Shown: positions 1-8,707, numbered from the stretch's first letter. The stretch is 64,000 nucleotides of DNA from Desulfococcus multivorans (GCF_001854245.1 NZ_CP015381.1:212001-276000), one strand, 5' to 3'. The notes: generated by a model not told the origin, from the letters alone. Numbers and translations are program-made.

Positions 1-503
1 GCCGAAGCCTGGCGCTGCTTCAGGCCGCAGCGCCGAAAGGTACACTCCTTAAAGCCGATCTTCCCTCTTTAGGTCCGGTCATTCGTGCGAACCCAGGCCA
101 GATTCATCATATTCTGACCAATCTGGTCACCAATGCCTGGGAATCCGCCGATGGGAACGGACAAGGTATTTACCTCACCATCAAAACCGTTTCTCAGGCG
201 AATATGCTCGCATCAAAGCGTTTTCCCCTCGACTGGCAGCCTCGATCCCTTCCCTACGCCTGCCTGGAGGTTTCGGATGAGGGCTGCGGTATCGCTAAAA
301 AGGATTGCGAGAAGATCTTCGATCCGTTTTTCTCCACCAAGTTCATTGGTCGCGGTCTGGGTTTATCCGTGGTTCTTGGAATTGTAAAGGCACACCACGG
401 GGCTGTCACGGTGGAGAGTGAACCGAAGCGGGGGAGCATCTTCCGGGTCTTTTTCCCGGTATCGGTTGAAGAAGTCCCCCTGAATCCGGAACAAAGAGCC
501 TGA
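1..503 (+). CDS. Sensor histidine kinase, C-terminal ATPase end (partial)
   Basis: This is the 3' end of a two-component sensor kinase whose start lies before the window. The open frame (frame 3) shows the HATPase_c signature in order: an N-box NLVTNAWES, a G1 box SDEGCGIA, an F-box IFDPFFSTKF and a G2 box GRGLGLSVVLGI, followed by the usual GSIFRVFFP end. Together these bind ATP for His autophosphorylation. The phosphoacceptor His and sensor domains are outside the window, so the stimulus is unknown. The TGA at 501-503 is directly followed by a 47-nt leader sequence that also precedes the superoxide dismutase gene, which suggests a recombination junction right behind this gene. Confidence 0.85.
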   Translation, partial: RSLALLQAAAPKGTLLKADLPSLGPVIRANPGQIHHILTNLVTNAWESADGNGQGIYLTIKTVSQANMLASKRFPLDWQPRSLPYACLEVSDEGCGIAKKDCEKIFDPFFSTKFIGRGLGLSVVLGIVKAHHGAVTVESEPKRGSIFRVFFPVSVEEVPLNPEQRA

Positions 504-549
504 TGATCAGATGGAAAGCGGCGGACCGGTGCTGCCGGCCGCATACAAC
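503..549 (+). repeat. 47-nt leader repeat, copy A
   Basis: This 47-nt sequence matches 9976-10022 with one mismatch (G versus T in the middle). It starts with ATGATCAGATGGAAA and ends with GCCGCATACAAC. At 9976 it lies just before the ribosome-binding site of superoxide dismutase. Here it sits between a kinase stop codon and the start of the large 961-bp repeat. It is probably a 5' leader fragment moved by recombination. Confidence 0.8.
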
Positions 550-564
550 AAAGGAGGATAAGGA

Positions 565-1062
565 ATGGCTGAAAGAGAGCATCCCGGCAACGGAAAGGAA
601 GCGTTTATCGAACGCAGTTCCGAAGAGATACGTCAGGACATCGCAAAAGAAAAGGATGAGATTTCCCAGAAAGTCGATCAAATCGGCGAGCGGATCAAGG
701 AGAGCCTGGATTGGCGGGAATATGTGAAGGGCTCTCCATACTGGGCGATGGGGGCTGCCGCCGGCCTTGGGTATCTTGCCTCAAGGGTATTGAAGAGACG
801 CACCACGCCCATGGAGCGGATCATGGGTGCCATTGCCGGGGAGGTTCAAAACTCACTCGGCGGCCTGGTTGCCGGAGCCGCAGGCCCCGGCCTGATCAAG
901 GTAACCTTGCTGGGTATTGCCACCAAGGCTGCCGCCGGCTGGATCAGGAATGCAGCCTCGACGGAAGCGGCAGGCGGCGGCGGTCCTCAACCGCAGACAG
1001 GACGGGGTTCAATCGTCAGCCAAGGAATGGATACACAGCCCGTTGTTAACATCAACCCGTAA
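565..1062 (+). CDS. DUF3618/YqjD-like membrane-associated stress protein, copy 1
   Basis: A 165-residue protein of unknown function. The first 60 residues are charged and helical (RSSEEIRQDIAKEKDEISQK), resembling the N-terminus of DUF3618 proteins. Around residues 60-75 a short hydrophobic stretch (WAMGAAAGLGYLASRVL) and around 100-125 a second (GGLVAGAAGPGLIKVTLLGIA) suggest membrane association. The C-terminus is Gly/Gln-rich. The start is fixed by AAGGAGG ending 7 bases before ATG 565. It is followed after 26 bases by another small membrane-anchored protein, and the pair is duplicated exactly at 11631-12511. Proteins of this kind sit near ElaB/YqjD and holin-like genes; a role at the membrane under stress is inference. 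Confidence 0.75.
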   Translation: MAEREHPGNGKEAFIERSSEEIRQDIAKEKDEISQKVDQIGERIKESLDWREYVKGSPYWAMGAAAGLGYLASRVLKRRTTPMERIMGAIAGEVQNSLGGLVAGAAGPGLIKVTLLGIATKAAAGWIRNAASTEAAGGGGPQPQTGRGSIVSQGMDTQPVVNINP

Positions 1063-1088
1063 TGTTTACACTTCCTCAGGAGGTTGCC

Positions 1089-1445
1089 ATGAATACCGAA
1101 AAGAACAAAGACGAGACCCCCAAACAGCAAACGGCAGAAGGACCCGGCAGCGTCAATGTCGCAGCTCAAAACATCCTGGAAAGAAGCGGCGAGGTTTACG
1201 TGCAAGCGGAGCAGGCGGTAGGTGATGCGTATGATAAAACGACCGAGAAGGTAAGCGAAACCTATGAGAAGGCCAAAAGTTTTGGTAAGGAAAATCCGGG
1301 CAAGTCAATTCTCATCGCATTCGGGATAGGCATAGGGGTGGGGTTTCTCCTGGGTGCAAGCACTCGTCGCTCGGGTGTCACCGGCCGGCTTGCCCGACCC
1401 GTGGTCAACGCACTCTCCGACATCGCTCTGGACTTTTGGCGTTAA
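1089..1445 (+). CDS. YqjD/ElaB-like (DUF883-type) C-tail-anchored protein, copy 1
   Basis: A 118-residue protein. An amphipathic, Glu/Lys-rich region (roughly residues 20-75) is followed by ENPGKSILIAFGIGIGVGFL, the basic-Pro-Gly motif plus Gly-rich hydrophobic tail typical of DUF883/YqjD proteins. In Escherichia coli these are inner-membrane proteins that bind ribosomes in stationary phase; that function is known for the family and not shown here. The start at ATG 1089 is preferred over an upstream in-frame codon at 1062 because CAGGAGG lies just before it. It follows the DUF3618-like gene and belongs to the duplicated block. Confidence 0.75.
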   Translation: MNTEKNKDETPKQQTAEGPGSVNVAAQNILERSGEVYVQAEQAVGDAYDKTTEKVSETYEKAKSFGKENPGKSILIAFGIGIGVGFLLGASTRRSGVTGRLARPVVNALSDIALDFWR

Positions 1446-1529
1446 CACGGTCTCTTACCGGAAAAAGCATTCAAGAAACTGGAAAAAAACGCCAGGTCTG
1501 AAAGAGATGGAGGATCCCAAACAGGCTTT

Positions 1530-1739
1530 TTGGCTCTTGCAGGTAGATACGGGGGAGGCAGCATTCGCATGGAAAATGCACTGAACCCTGTCCGCAGCTA
1601 TCAGTATATCATGTGGAAACGTTGGCAAGATCATGACGAATTTCATGAACAACAATTCAGCCGGATCTTTGAACTATGTACCAGTTGCCTGGGGATGGTG
1701 GTAGAAGGCCCTTGGGAGCCTGTTTACAGAGCACACTGA
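1530..1739 (+). pseudogene. Short possible remnant of an antibiotic-biosynthesis-monooxygenase-like gene
   Basis: A 69-codon frame that begins just after the repeat boundary. Its last 50 residues (pattern W-x-D-H-D-E-F-H then V-V-E-G-P-W-E-P-V-Y) loosely resemble the end of ABM-type dimeric alpha/beta barrel proteins. There is no convincing ribosome-binding site and the N-terminal half of such a domain is missing. I treat it as a probable gene fragment left at a recombination junction; it may also be chance coding. Confidence 0.25.
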
Positions 1740-1837
1740 GCGGAGCATAGATGCGCTGAGGGCATATCTGGCGAGGCATCGCTCGCTGCGCGCAGAACTT
1801 CGGGTTACGTTTGTCGCAGTTTAAAAAGGAGTCTGAA

Positions 1838-2524
1838 ATGGCTGCTTTCCGATCGATTCGTCTGTGGTATTGGTGTATATCTCTGCTTGTTTTGCTTGCA
1901 CCGGGATGCGACCCATCGGGCCGCGAAAAGGTTATTGAACACCCGATCCCTCGTCTTTACGGGGCGGGAGATTCGCAATTTTCTCGCACGATGGGGACAT
2001 TGCTTGGCACGGGCATTCTGGATGGCAATCGAGTTGAGGCGTTTTTGAACGGTGACGAGATCTTCCCCGCGATGCTGCAAGCAATCCGCAGCGCCAAAAC
2101 AACCATCACGTTCGAAACCTTCATCTATTGGTCCGGGTCGATCGGCAGCGAATTTACGAACGCCCTTGCCGAACGTGCTCGTGTCGGCGTCAAGGTTCAT
2201 GTCCTGCTCGATTGGGTCGGCAGTGACAAGATGGACGCATCTCAACTCGTATTGATGGAGCAGGCCGGTGTGCAGGTGTGGAAATATCGTGAACCGCACT
2301 GGTATCAGTTAGGCCGATTAAACAATCGCACACACCGTAAGCTGTTGGTTGTCGACGGACAGACCGGTTTTACGGGCGGTGTTGGTATCGCAGATCAATG
2401 GACTGGCCATGCCCAAGATCCTGAGCATTGGCGCGATTCGCACTATCGTGTCCAAGGTCCCGTGGTGGCGCAGATGCAAGCGGTCTTTATGGACAACTGG
2501 ATCAAAGTCAGCGGTGATGTACTC
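1838..2524 (+). pseudogene. Phospholipase D/cardiolipin synthase-like gene, 5' half (split by IS)
   Basis: The first half of a PLD-superfamily lipoprotein. The start ATG 1838 follows AAAAAGGAG, and an upstream TTG at 1811 is less likely. Residues 1-24 form a lipoprotein signal peptide ending LLAPGC (Cys24). The first HKD motif is intact, HRKLLVVDGQTGFTGG, followed by the W-R-D substrate-loop region. At codon Leu229 an IS1634-type element interrupts the gene. Removing the element and one TACTC copy restores the frame as G-D-V-L-H-G-P-E-Y-F-P into the second half at 4505. As it stands, translation runs into the element and stops at 2593, giving an enzyme without the second HKD motif. Such enzymes need both motifs, so it is presumably inactive. 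Confidence 0.9.
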
Positions 2525-4504
2525 CTTGGGTTTGATTTTTGTAAGAACACAAAATCGCGCGAAGGCTTGACGCACGGGCATCCGCGCGAATGAACGAGAT
2601 TCAGCGTGTGTCTACGAAATCGGGCTGTTTTCAGGTCAGTTTTTCCAGCTCGATGACCTGCTTTGGAGGGGTGATCTTTAACAATTTAAGAATGTTGATG
2701 GTTTTGGCGGGCAGCTCGTTGCGCATGAGCACACGGAAATTTAAATTGAAAAATTCTGTGATCTGGAGCTCATCCAGCGCGCCTTGGATCTGGTGCCAGG
2801 GCCTGTCGCATGCCAGCTCGGCGACACGCTCGATCAGGAGCGCCAGGACACAGATTTTGACGTGGGCCTCGATGCGCCGGGATGCCCAGTGGTACATGGG
2901 CATCATCCTGATCTGGGTCCGCTTCAGGGAGCGGAAACAGCGTTCGATGACCATCAGGCCTTTATAGCCGCAGGCGGCGTCCTCCAGGCTGATGGTGTCG
3001 TCGTTGGTCTCGAGGACCCACTTGCCGTCATAGGTTTCCGCTTCCCGTATTTTGCCCCGGTCGATGCGGACCTTGTTGGTCTTGGTGACCTTCAGGTAGC
3101 GCTTGAAGCGGCGGGAGGCCAGCAGCTCGATGGCCCATTGGGCGGTTGCCGATGCATCCTTGTGGGACTCGAGCTCCTTCTCCAGGACGGCGACGGTCAT
3201 CTCCCGGTGCTTGCGCTGCCGTTCGGCCTCCCTGGGGTTGTAGCAGAGGATATAGCGCCTGCGGCGCTCGCCGTCGCCGACGACAACCTCCTTTGCATGG
3301 AGGTTGTCCTTGAAAACGGTGTAGCGGCCGCGCTTGCTCAGGACTTTTTTGCGGATCTCGGCCACGTTGGACATGCGGCAGGCCAGGAGGTACTTGCCGC
3401 AGGCCCTGGCCAGTTCCCTGCGGTTGTCCTCGGAGTTCATGCCCGAGTCGGCGACAAACATGGCACGGCCCAGGTTCCAGCCCCTCAGGTCCGCCCGAAC
3501 CTTCTCGACGGTCGCCACGTCGGAGGTGTTGCCCGGCAGCACCCAGCTGCGCACGGGGATGCCCTCGCGGGTCACCGCCAGGGCGACCACCACCTGGGGG
3601 CTCCACGTGCCCTCCTTGGAGTGGCCGAACTTGCGCAGGGTGGCATTGGCGTACCGGTCGGGGTCGTCCTCCTGGTCCACATGAAAAGACGCGGTGGTCG
3701 TATCATAGAAGATCAGGTCGACCTCCAGATTGAAGAGATCGGCGATATGAAAGAAGATGGCCTCCTCGATCTTGTCAGCATGTTCGTACAGCAGGTCCAT
3801 CGCCTCGTACATGTGTTTGAGTTGGAGACCGTCGCAGGAAGGGAGATAGACCCTGGAGAGCCAGCGGTCCCATACGCCAAGCTTGGACTCGGGATCGCAC
3901 AGCCGGTTGGCGGTCATGGCCATCAGGGCTCTTTCATAGGGAACCCGCAGGCCTTTGGCGTTGACGACGCCTTCCAGTGTCTTTTTCAGTCCGAGCCGCT
4001 CCCAGAGGGCCTCGATGACCATCGGGCAACCAAAGGCTCGGGTTTTCCGGATCTTCAGGTCTTCGAAGAAGCCCGCTTCGCCCGGCGGTGTGGCGCTCAG
4101 AACTTCATCATCAAGAGGATCGACGACGGTTATCCCGCATACCCGGGCGATGGATCTGCACAGCCGGATCAGCTCCTGCCGGTCGAGCTGGTCGGCACGG
4201 CCGAAGTTGTGGATGATTCTGGCAACCGGCTTGCGGGTATCCGGGTGGCGCTCGTTATGCGCCAGCTGGAAATATTCGACCACGGAGCCGTCTTTGTTCT
4301 TTCGCTTCGTAGACCGCAGATACATGTTTACGTTTATGGCATTTTATTCCCTTTGAGTCAATAGAAAATTGATAATTCGTGTGCCTACGCGTTTTTGAGA
4401 TTGAGAGAAGGCCGGGTAGGCACAATAGCTTGTAATTATTAGGGGCGGGTGGTGGCGGCGGGCCAATTTGGGGTGGTTTTCTGCCTACAAAAATCAAACC
4501 CAAG
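2525..4504 (-). mobile_element. IS1634-family insertion sequence, complete
   Basis: A 1,980-bp element with perfect 19-bp terminal inverted repeats (left 2525-2543 CTTGGGTTTGATTTTTGTA, right 4486-4504 its complement). It is flanked by a 5-bp target duplication TACTC at 2520-2524 and 4505-4509. It encodes one transposase on the minus strand. Ends beginning with C, 5-6 bp duplications and a length near 2 kb fit the IS1634 family. Perfect ends and duplication indicate a recent insertion, and the target gene is otherwise undamaged. Confidence 0.95.
2631..4325 (-). CDS. IS1634-family DDE transposase
   Basis: A 564-residue transposase that cuts and joins the ends of the surrounding element. The catalytic acidic residues are visible in an RNase-H-like arrangement: D208 in LIFYDTTTASF, D293 in FVADSGMNSEDNR, and E461 in LMVIERCFRSLKRTQIR (the Y-R/K-E type signature). 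The N-terminal 60 residues (YLRSTKRKNKDG, YFQLAHNER) match the usual IS1634 start. Full length is typical of the family and there is no frameshift, so the element may still be active. It lies opposite in direction to the gene it interrupts. Confidence 0.92.
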   Translation of the reverse strand: MYLRSTKRKNKDGSVVEYFQLAHNERHPDTRKPVARIIHNFGRADQLDRQELIRLCRSIARVCGITVVDPLDDEVLSATPPGEAGFFEDLKIRKTRAFGCPMVIEALWERLGLKKTLEGVVNAKGLRVPYERALMAMTANRLCDPESKLGVWDRWLSRVYLPSCDGLQLKHMYEAMDLLYEHADKIEEAIFFHIADLFNLEVDLIFYDTTTASFHVDQEDDPDRYANATLRKFGHSKEGTWSPQVVVALAVTREGIPVRSWVLPGNTSDVATVEKVRADLRGWNLGRAMFVADSGMNSEDNRRELARACGKYLLACRMSNVAEIRKKVLSKRGRYTVFKDNLHAKEVVVGDGERRRRYILCYNPREAERQRKHREMTVAVLEKELESHKDASATAQWAIELLASRRFKRYLKVTKTNKVRIDRGKIREAETYDGKWVLETNDDTISLEDAACGYKGLMVIERCFRSLKRTQIRMMPMYHWASRRIEAHVKICVLALLIERVAELACDRPWHQIQGALDELQITEFFNLNFRVLMRNELPAKTINILKLLKITPPKQVIELEKLT

Positions 4505-5100
4505 TACTCCACGGACCCGAGTATTTCCCTCCTTTGCAGCCGGTCGGCGCCGTCAAAGCGCACGTGTTCAGCAGCTCTCCGTCGGGGGGAAGCGAAAGCA
4601 TGCGGCTGATGTACCTGCTCGCAATCACTGCCGCCAGCCGCTCTATTTACCTCTCCACTCCGTACTTCATTCCCGATGCACCGGCGATCAAAGCGCTAAC
4701 CGATGCCGCAAAGCGCGGCGTAACCGTCCAGATCATTACAGTCGGCAACCACACAGACAGTGAGACGGTAAGGCGTGCATCCCGCGCGCGCTGGGGTGCC
4801 TTACTCGAGGCCGGCGTTGAAATACATGAATATCAGCCGACCATGTACCACTGCAAGGTGATGATCGTAGACGGGCTCTGGACAACGTTGGGCTCGACGA
4901 ATTTCGATCCCCGTTCATTTAGCCTGAATGACGAGGCTAATGTTAACTTTTACGATGTCGATTTTGCCAGACGTCATATCGGGATTTTTCAGGAAGATTT
5001 GGCGCATTCGCGACAGGTTACATTCCAGGAGTGGAAGGACCGGCCGCTTGCCGAAAAATCCTGGGAGCATGCTGCAACGCTTTTCGGTTCGCAGTTATGA
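4505..5100 (+). pseudogene. Phospholipase D/cardiolipin synthase-like gene, 3' half
   Basis: This is the continuation of the lipoprotein gene started at 1838. Reading from the second TACTC copy gives L-H-G-P-E-Y-F-P-P, then STPYFIPDAPAI, a typical PLD stretch, and the second HKD motif HCKVMIVDGLWTTLGSTNFD followed by DEANVNFYD. The end at TGA 5098-5100 is a normal C-terminus. Both halves together would give a protein of about 426 residues, ordinary for a ClsA/B-like enzyme without long membrane helices. It has no own start signal after the insertion, although an ATG-less frame opens inside the element at 4468. Confidence 0.88.
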
Positions 5101-5403
5101 CCCACGAAGCGTCAGGTTTGGTTTAGCCGGCATATCAGCATTAACCGGCCATGAGCGAAAGCAGGACGCTCTGCCAGAGGACCGAGAGCTGGAAAAGCGC
5201 TTGCTGGGTTTGATGCACAAGGTATGCAAAGGCGCGTCGGTCGGCTATCGGGTCGGACGGAAGCTACGCCGTCTCGTGCGCCTGAGGGCGTCAGCAAGCA
5301 GGGCGAAGTTGGCAGAGCCGCCGAGCACCGGCGAAGTCTGCTGACGATCACTTTGTGGAAGGAATGTCGCACAGAAGGTGACTCGAAAACAAAGGAGACT
5401 GCA
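5101..5403. other. Intergenic stretch, nothing recognised
   Basis: I see no gene, hairpin terminator or clear promoter here. Open frames on both strands lack ribosome-binding sites and look like chance coding in GC-rich DNA. Only the last bases (AAAGGAG at 5391-5397) serve the next gene. Confidence 0.5.
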
Positions 5404-6783
5404 GTGGCAATGTTCATGAAAACGCTTTACACGCCCGGAGTGGCGCACTTGTCGTACATTTTTGGAGACGGCGGCCAGGCATCGGTCATCGATCCCCGCC
5501 GTGATGTCAACGAGTATCTGGAAATCGCCCACCGCAGCGGGGCGAAGATCACCCACATCTTCGAGACGCATCGCAACGAGGACTACGTCATCGGCTCGCT
5601 CGAGTTGGCCCGGCGCACCGGAGCTGAAATCTACCATGGCAGTCAGCTCGACTTCCAATACGGCAACCCGGTGAACGAGGGTGATGAGTTCCAACTGGGC
5701 AACGTCAAGCTCTCGATCCTCCACACACCCGGCCATACGATGGAGAGCATCTCGATCGTCTACAGCGACTTAACGTTCAGCGATGACCCGCTGGGTATAT
5801 TCACCGGCGACGCCCTGTTCATCGGTGATGTGGGCCGGACCGATTTCTACCCCGATCGTGCTGAAGAAGTCTCGGGCATGCTTTACGACAGCATTTTTCA
5901 GAAGATCTTGCCGTTGGGCGAACATGTGCTCCTGTGGCCTGCTCACGGGGCGGGCTCGGTGTGTGGTTCCGGCATCGCGGAACGCAACTTTTCGACACTT
6001 GGCTACGAGCGAAAGCACAACCCTGTGTTGCAGAAGACGGATCGTGAAGAGTTCATCCGCTTCAAGGTCAATGAAGAACACTTCCAGCCTCCTTACTTCC
6101 GGCAGATGGAAAAATATAACCTGGAGGGTGCTCCGCGGCTGGACCAATTGCCGATTCCTAAACCTTTATCTTCGGATGAATTCGCCCGGGCTGCGGATGG
6201 CGGGATGCTTGTGGTCGATATTCGCAGTACCGAGGCCTATGCGGGCGCTCACGTGCCGAAGAGCTTTTCCCTTCCGCTGGACATGCTGCCCGCCTTTGCC
6301 GGCATGTTTCTCGCTTACGACCAGCCGCTCGGCTTGATTGTCGAAGACTACAGCCAGATCGAGGATGCGGTGCGCGGCTTGACTAGGATTGGCTACGACC
6401 AGGTCGACGGTTTCCTGGCCGGAGGGCTTCATGCCTGGGAGACGAGCGGACGGGGCTACGACAGGATCGAGGCCATTCACATCACGGATCTGGAACAGCG
6501 GATAGACGATGGCGATGGCTTCACGCTGCTGGATGCGCGCAGCAAGGAGGAATTCGAGTCCGGCCATCTTCGCACGGCGGTTCAAGTCTACTTGGGCGAT
6601 TTGCCCTCGAAGCTCGAACAGATCCCGAGACGCCGACCGATCACCACGTTTTGCGAGACCGGCGAGCGGGCTACGATCGCGGCGGCGTTCCTGAGACGCC
6701 AGGGCATGGAACGCGTCGAGGTTTGCCTCGGATCGATGTCCGCGTGCTCCCACGTGGCGTGTCAGGTGATTATTGGAGACTGA
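5404..6783 (+). CDS. MBL-fold hydrolase with two rhodanese domains (persulfide dioxygenase-like)
   Basis: A 459-residue protein. The metallo-beta-lactamase domain (about 1-235) shows ETHRNEDYVIGS (54-65, in place of the classical HxHxDH), HTPGHT (107-112), FTGDALFIGDVGRTD (133-147) and WPAHGAGS (178-185). It resembles ETHE1/Blh proteins, which oxidise persulfides to sulfite. Two rhodanese domains follow. The first (about 255-350) lacks the active Cys. The second (about 360-450) has Cys417 in TFCETGERATIAA, positioned to carry a persulfide. GTG 5404 is chosen because AAAGGAG ends 6 bases before it; ATG 5410 is the alternative. Two YeeE/YedE genes follow, as in BigR/Blh-type operons, supporting a role in sulfide or persulfide detoxification. 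Confidence 0.85.
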   Translation: MAMFMKTLYTPGVAHLSYIFGDGGQASVIDPRRDVNEYLEIAHRSGAKITHIFETHRNEDYVIGSLELARRTGAEIYHGSQLDFQYGNPVNEGDEFQLGNVKLSILHTPGHTMESISIVYSDLTFSDDPLGIFTGDALFIGDVGRTDFYPDRAEEVSGMLYDSIFQKILPLGEHVLLWPAHGAGSVCGSGIAERNFSTLGYERKHNPVLQKTDREEFIRFKVNEEHFQPPYFRQMEKYNLEGAPRLDQLPIPKPLSSDEFARAADGGMLVVDIRSTEAYAGAHVPKSFSLPLDMLPAFAGMFLAYDQPLGLIVEDYSQIEDAVRGLTRIGYDQVDGFLAGGLHAWETSGRGYDRIEAIHITDLEQRIDDGDGFTLLDARSKEEFESGHLRTAVQVYLGDLPSKLEQIPRRRPITTFCETGERATIAAAFLRRQGMERVEVCLGSMSACSHVACQVIIGD

Positions 6784-6819
6784 CGTGACATGTTAACCGA
6801 ACCATGAAGGAGTTGAAGA

Positions 6820-7416
6820 ATGTCAAGTCGCAACGTGCTTCACGTGATCGGGCTGATCGTCGCGACGCCGATGCTTGCCCTCGCCCAAACCGAGGCAGTT
6901 GACCCGGGCGCGACGGGCCCTGCCTGGTCGCCGTACCTGGTGGGGGTGTTGATCGGCGTGCTCAGCATGTTCACGTTTTACTTCAGTGCCAAGCCGCTCG
7001 GCGCGTCGACCGCTTTTGCCAACGTTGCCGGACTGATCGGCCGGCTGATCGCCCCGCGGCATACCGATTCCTTGCACTTCTACGCAGACAAGAAAGCTTC
7101 CAAGATTGACTGGCAAGTGGCGCTGGTGATCGGTGTGATCGCAGGTGCGTTCCTGGCGGCATGGAGCGGTGGCGAAATCACCGGCCGATGGCTGCCGCCG
7201 ATGTGGGCGGAGCGGTTCGGCGAAAGTGTCTGGTTGAGGATGGCTGTTGGCTTTCTCGGCGGCGCCCTGATGGCCTTTGGTGCGCGGATGGCAGGCGGTT
7301 GCACCAGCGGACACGGCATCAGCGGCGCGATGCAACTCTCCGTCGGCTCGTGGATAGCGCCGCTGGGCTCCTTCGTCGGCGGAGTTGCCACCGCGATGCT
7401 TCTGTTCTACGCCTGA
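6820..7416 (+). CDS. YeeE/YedE-family membrane protein (sulfur transport), first half
   Basis: A 198-residue membrane protein with about five hydrophobic segments. The YeeE/YedE signature with a conserved Cys is visible as AGGCTSGHGISGAMQL (about 165-180). In characterised relatives (YeeE, PmpA/PmpB) these cysteines hand thiosulfate or sulfane sulfur across the inner membrane. The start ATG 6820 has AAGGAG upstream. It begins 36 bases after the MBL-rhodanese gene and is followed 17 bases later by its partner. The pair together corresponds to one full-length YeeE protein. Confidence 0.85.
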   Translation: MSSRNVLHVIGLIVATPMLALAQTEAVDPGATGPAWSPYLVGVLIGVLSMFTFYFSAKPLGASTAFANVAGLIGRLIAPRHTDSLHFYADKKASKIDWQVALVIGVIAGAFLAAWSGGEITGRWLPPMWAERFGESVWLRMAVGFLGGALMAFGARMAGGCTSGHGISGAMQLSVGSWIAPLGSFVGGVATAMLLFYA

Positions 7417-7433
7417 AAAAAAGTGGTGAAATC

Positions 7434-8042
7434 ATGGCACAAGATGAAACCAAGAACCCGACCAGGAACGAAGATCCCCAGCCGGACGGTCCGCCGGAAA
7501 ACCGGGCAGCCCAGCTTGGACTTGGGTTCCTTTTCGGCATGATCTTCGGTTTTTTGTTGCAAAAAGGCGGCGTCGCGAAGTACGAGGTCCTGATCGGCAT
7601 GCTCTTGTTTGAGGATTTCACGGTCGTGAAGGTGATGATGTCGGCCGTGGTCGTGGGCATGATCGGTATCTACGCGCTGCACACTGCCGGGCTGGTCAAG
7701 CTCCACATCAAGCCCACCCGCTACGGAGCCAATACGCTGGGCGGGATTCTCTTCGGCATCGGTTTTGGTCTGGCAGCCTACTGTCCGGGTACCGGCGCTG
7801 CAGCCTTGGGACAAGGCAACTTCGATGCCATCGCCGTGCTTCTCGGCCTGATGGCCGGGTCCTACGTTTTCGCCGAGGCGTCGGGCTGGCTTGCTCGCAC
7901 GGTGAATCGCTGGGGCGATCGGGGCATGTTGACTCTTGACCGTGTGTTGAACCTGAAACCGCGAGTGTCGGTTCCCGTCGTCGCGACTGTGTTGGTTCTT
8001 GTACTGGCGGCAATTCACGTCTTCGTGGATCCGACGCCCTGA
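7434..8042 (+). CDS. YeeE/YedE-family membrane protein, second half
   Basis: A 202-residue membrane protein. After a hydrophilic 25-residue start come several hydrophobic helices and the motif AAYCPGTGAAALGQG (about 120-134) with the conserved Cys expected for the second half of a YeeE-type sulfur channel. ATG 7434 is the first good start after the preceding gene; AAAAGTGG upstream is only a weak ribosome-binding site, consistent with translational coupling. Together with the two genes before it, it forms a persulfide-handling operon. Confidence 0.85.
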   Translation: MAQDETKNPTRNEDPQPDGPPENRAAQLGLGFLFGMIFGFLLQKGGVAKYEVLIGMLLFEDFTVVKVMMSAVVVGMIGIYALHTAGLVKLHIKPTRYGANTLGGILFGIGFGLAAYCPGTGAAALGQGNFDAIAVLLGLMAGSYVFAEASGWLARTVNRWGDRGMLTLDRVLNLKPRVSVPVVATVLVLVLAAIHVFVDPTP

Positions 8043-8133
8043 GAAGATATGGTAAGAACATCTTCAAGCAGCGGGTCGATATGCAAAAGGCACTGAATAC
8101 CCTGAAAGACATAGAAACCTGACCACGAAAAAG

Positions 8134-8162
8134 CTGTCAGCTTTATCTCAAGTAGCTGACAG
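8134..8162. other. Hairpin between sulfur operon and DUF4112 gene
   Basis: A perfect 9-bp inverted repeat, CTGTCAGCT with AGCTGACAG, separated by 11 bases. No run of T follows, so it is not a classical terminator. It could be a processed terminator or an operator. Confidence 0.4.
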
Positions 8163-8191
8163 GTGACCGCTTCACATCAGAGGAGAATGCA

Positions 8192-8707
8192 ATGAATCCC
8201 AACAAGCAAAAGGAACTGCCGCACTCTTCGGTGCACTCCCGTATGCAGCGGCTCCGATCGCTCAGCAGGCTTCTGGACAGCGCCTTCCCGCTGCCGGGCG
8301 GCTTTCGCATCGGCCTCGACGGCATCATTGGGCTTATACCGGGTTTCGGCGACATTGCGGGCAGCATTGCCTCAAGCTATATCATCGTTGAGTCGGCCCG
8401 GCTCGGGGCCTCCACTGCGACTCTCCTCCGCATGGTCATGAACGTGCTGGTGGAGTCGCTGATCGGTTTAGTTCCTTTTCTCGGCGATCTGTTCGATATC
8501 GTCTGGAAGGCCAACGAGAAGAACATGGCCCTCATGGAAAAGCAGCTCGCGGCCGCGCCGCCTGGGAGCAGCCCGGAAACGCGGCTCAAGGCTGCGGTAT
8601 TCATTATCCTCGGCCTGATGCTTGCCGGCGTGGCTGCCATCGCTTATCTCGGATTCACACTTCTCTTCCGGTTGGTCGCCGCCCTGCAGGGGGCGGGCGG
8701 CGCTTGA
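8192..8707 (+). CDS. DUF4112 domain-containing membrane protein
   Basis: A 171-residue protein recognised as DUF4112 from the central block FRIGLDGIIGLIPGFGDIAG (about 34-53), followed by a second amphipathic/hydrophobic block with LIGLVPFLGDLFDIVWKAN and a C-terminal transmembrane helix (about 132-155). The function of the family is unknown. The start ATG 8192 follows AGAGGAG. The gene stands alone between the sulfur operon and a region of gene fragments. Confidence 0.8.
   Translation: MNPNKQKELPHSSVHSRMQRLRSLSRLLDSAFPLPGGFRIGLDGIIGLIPGFGDIAGSIASSYIIVESARLGASTATLLRMVMNVLVESLIGLVPFLGDLFDIVWKANEKNMALMEKQLAAAPPGSSPETRLKAAVFIILGLMLAGVAAIAYLGFTLLFRLVAALQGAGGA

Larger units (their letters stand above)
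550..1510 (+). repeat. 961-bp direct repeat, copy 1
   Basis: Positions 550-1510 match 11616-12576 base for base except for two differences I could find: T907 versus C11973 and C1498 versus T12564. Neither changes a protein: the first is a synonymous Leu change and the second lies after the last stop. The repeat carries two complete small genes with their ribosome-binding sites. Near-identity means a recent duplication or ongoing gene conversion. The 11-kb interval could be lost by recombination between the copies. Confidence 0.95.

Noticed and set aside
2784-4364. A 526-codon open frame on the plus strand inside the insertion sequence
   Set aside because: It is antisense to the DDE transposase and shows no recognisable protein features.
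5101-5343. Open frame continuing over the end of the phospholipase gene
   Set aside because: Arg/Leu-rich composition, no start signal and no family; probably chance.
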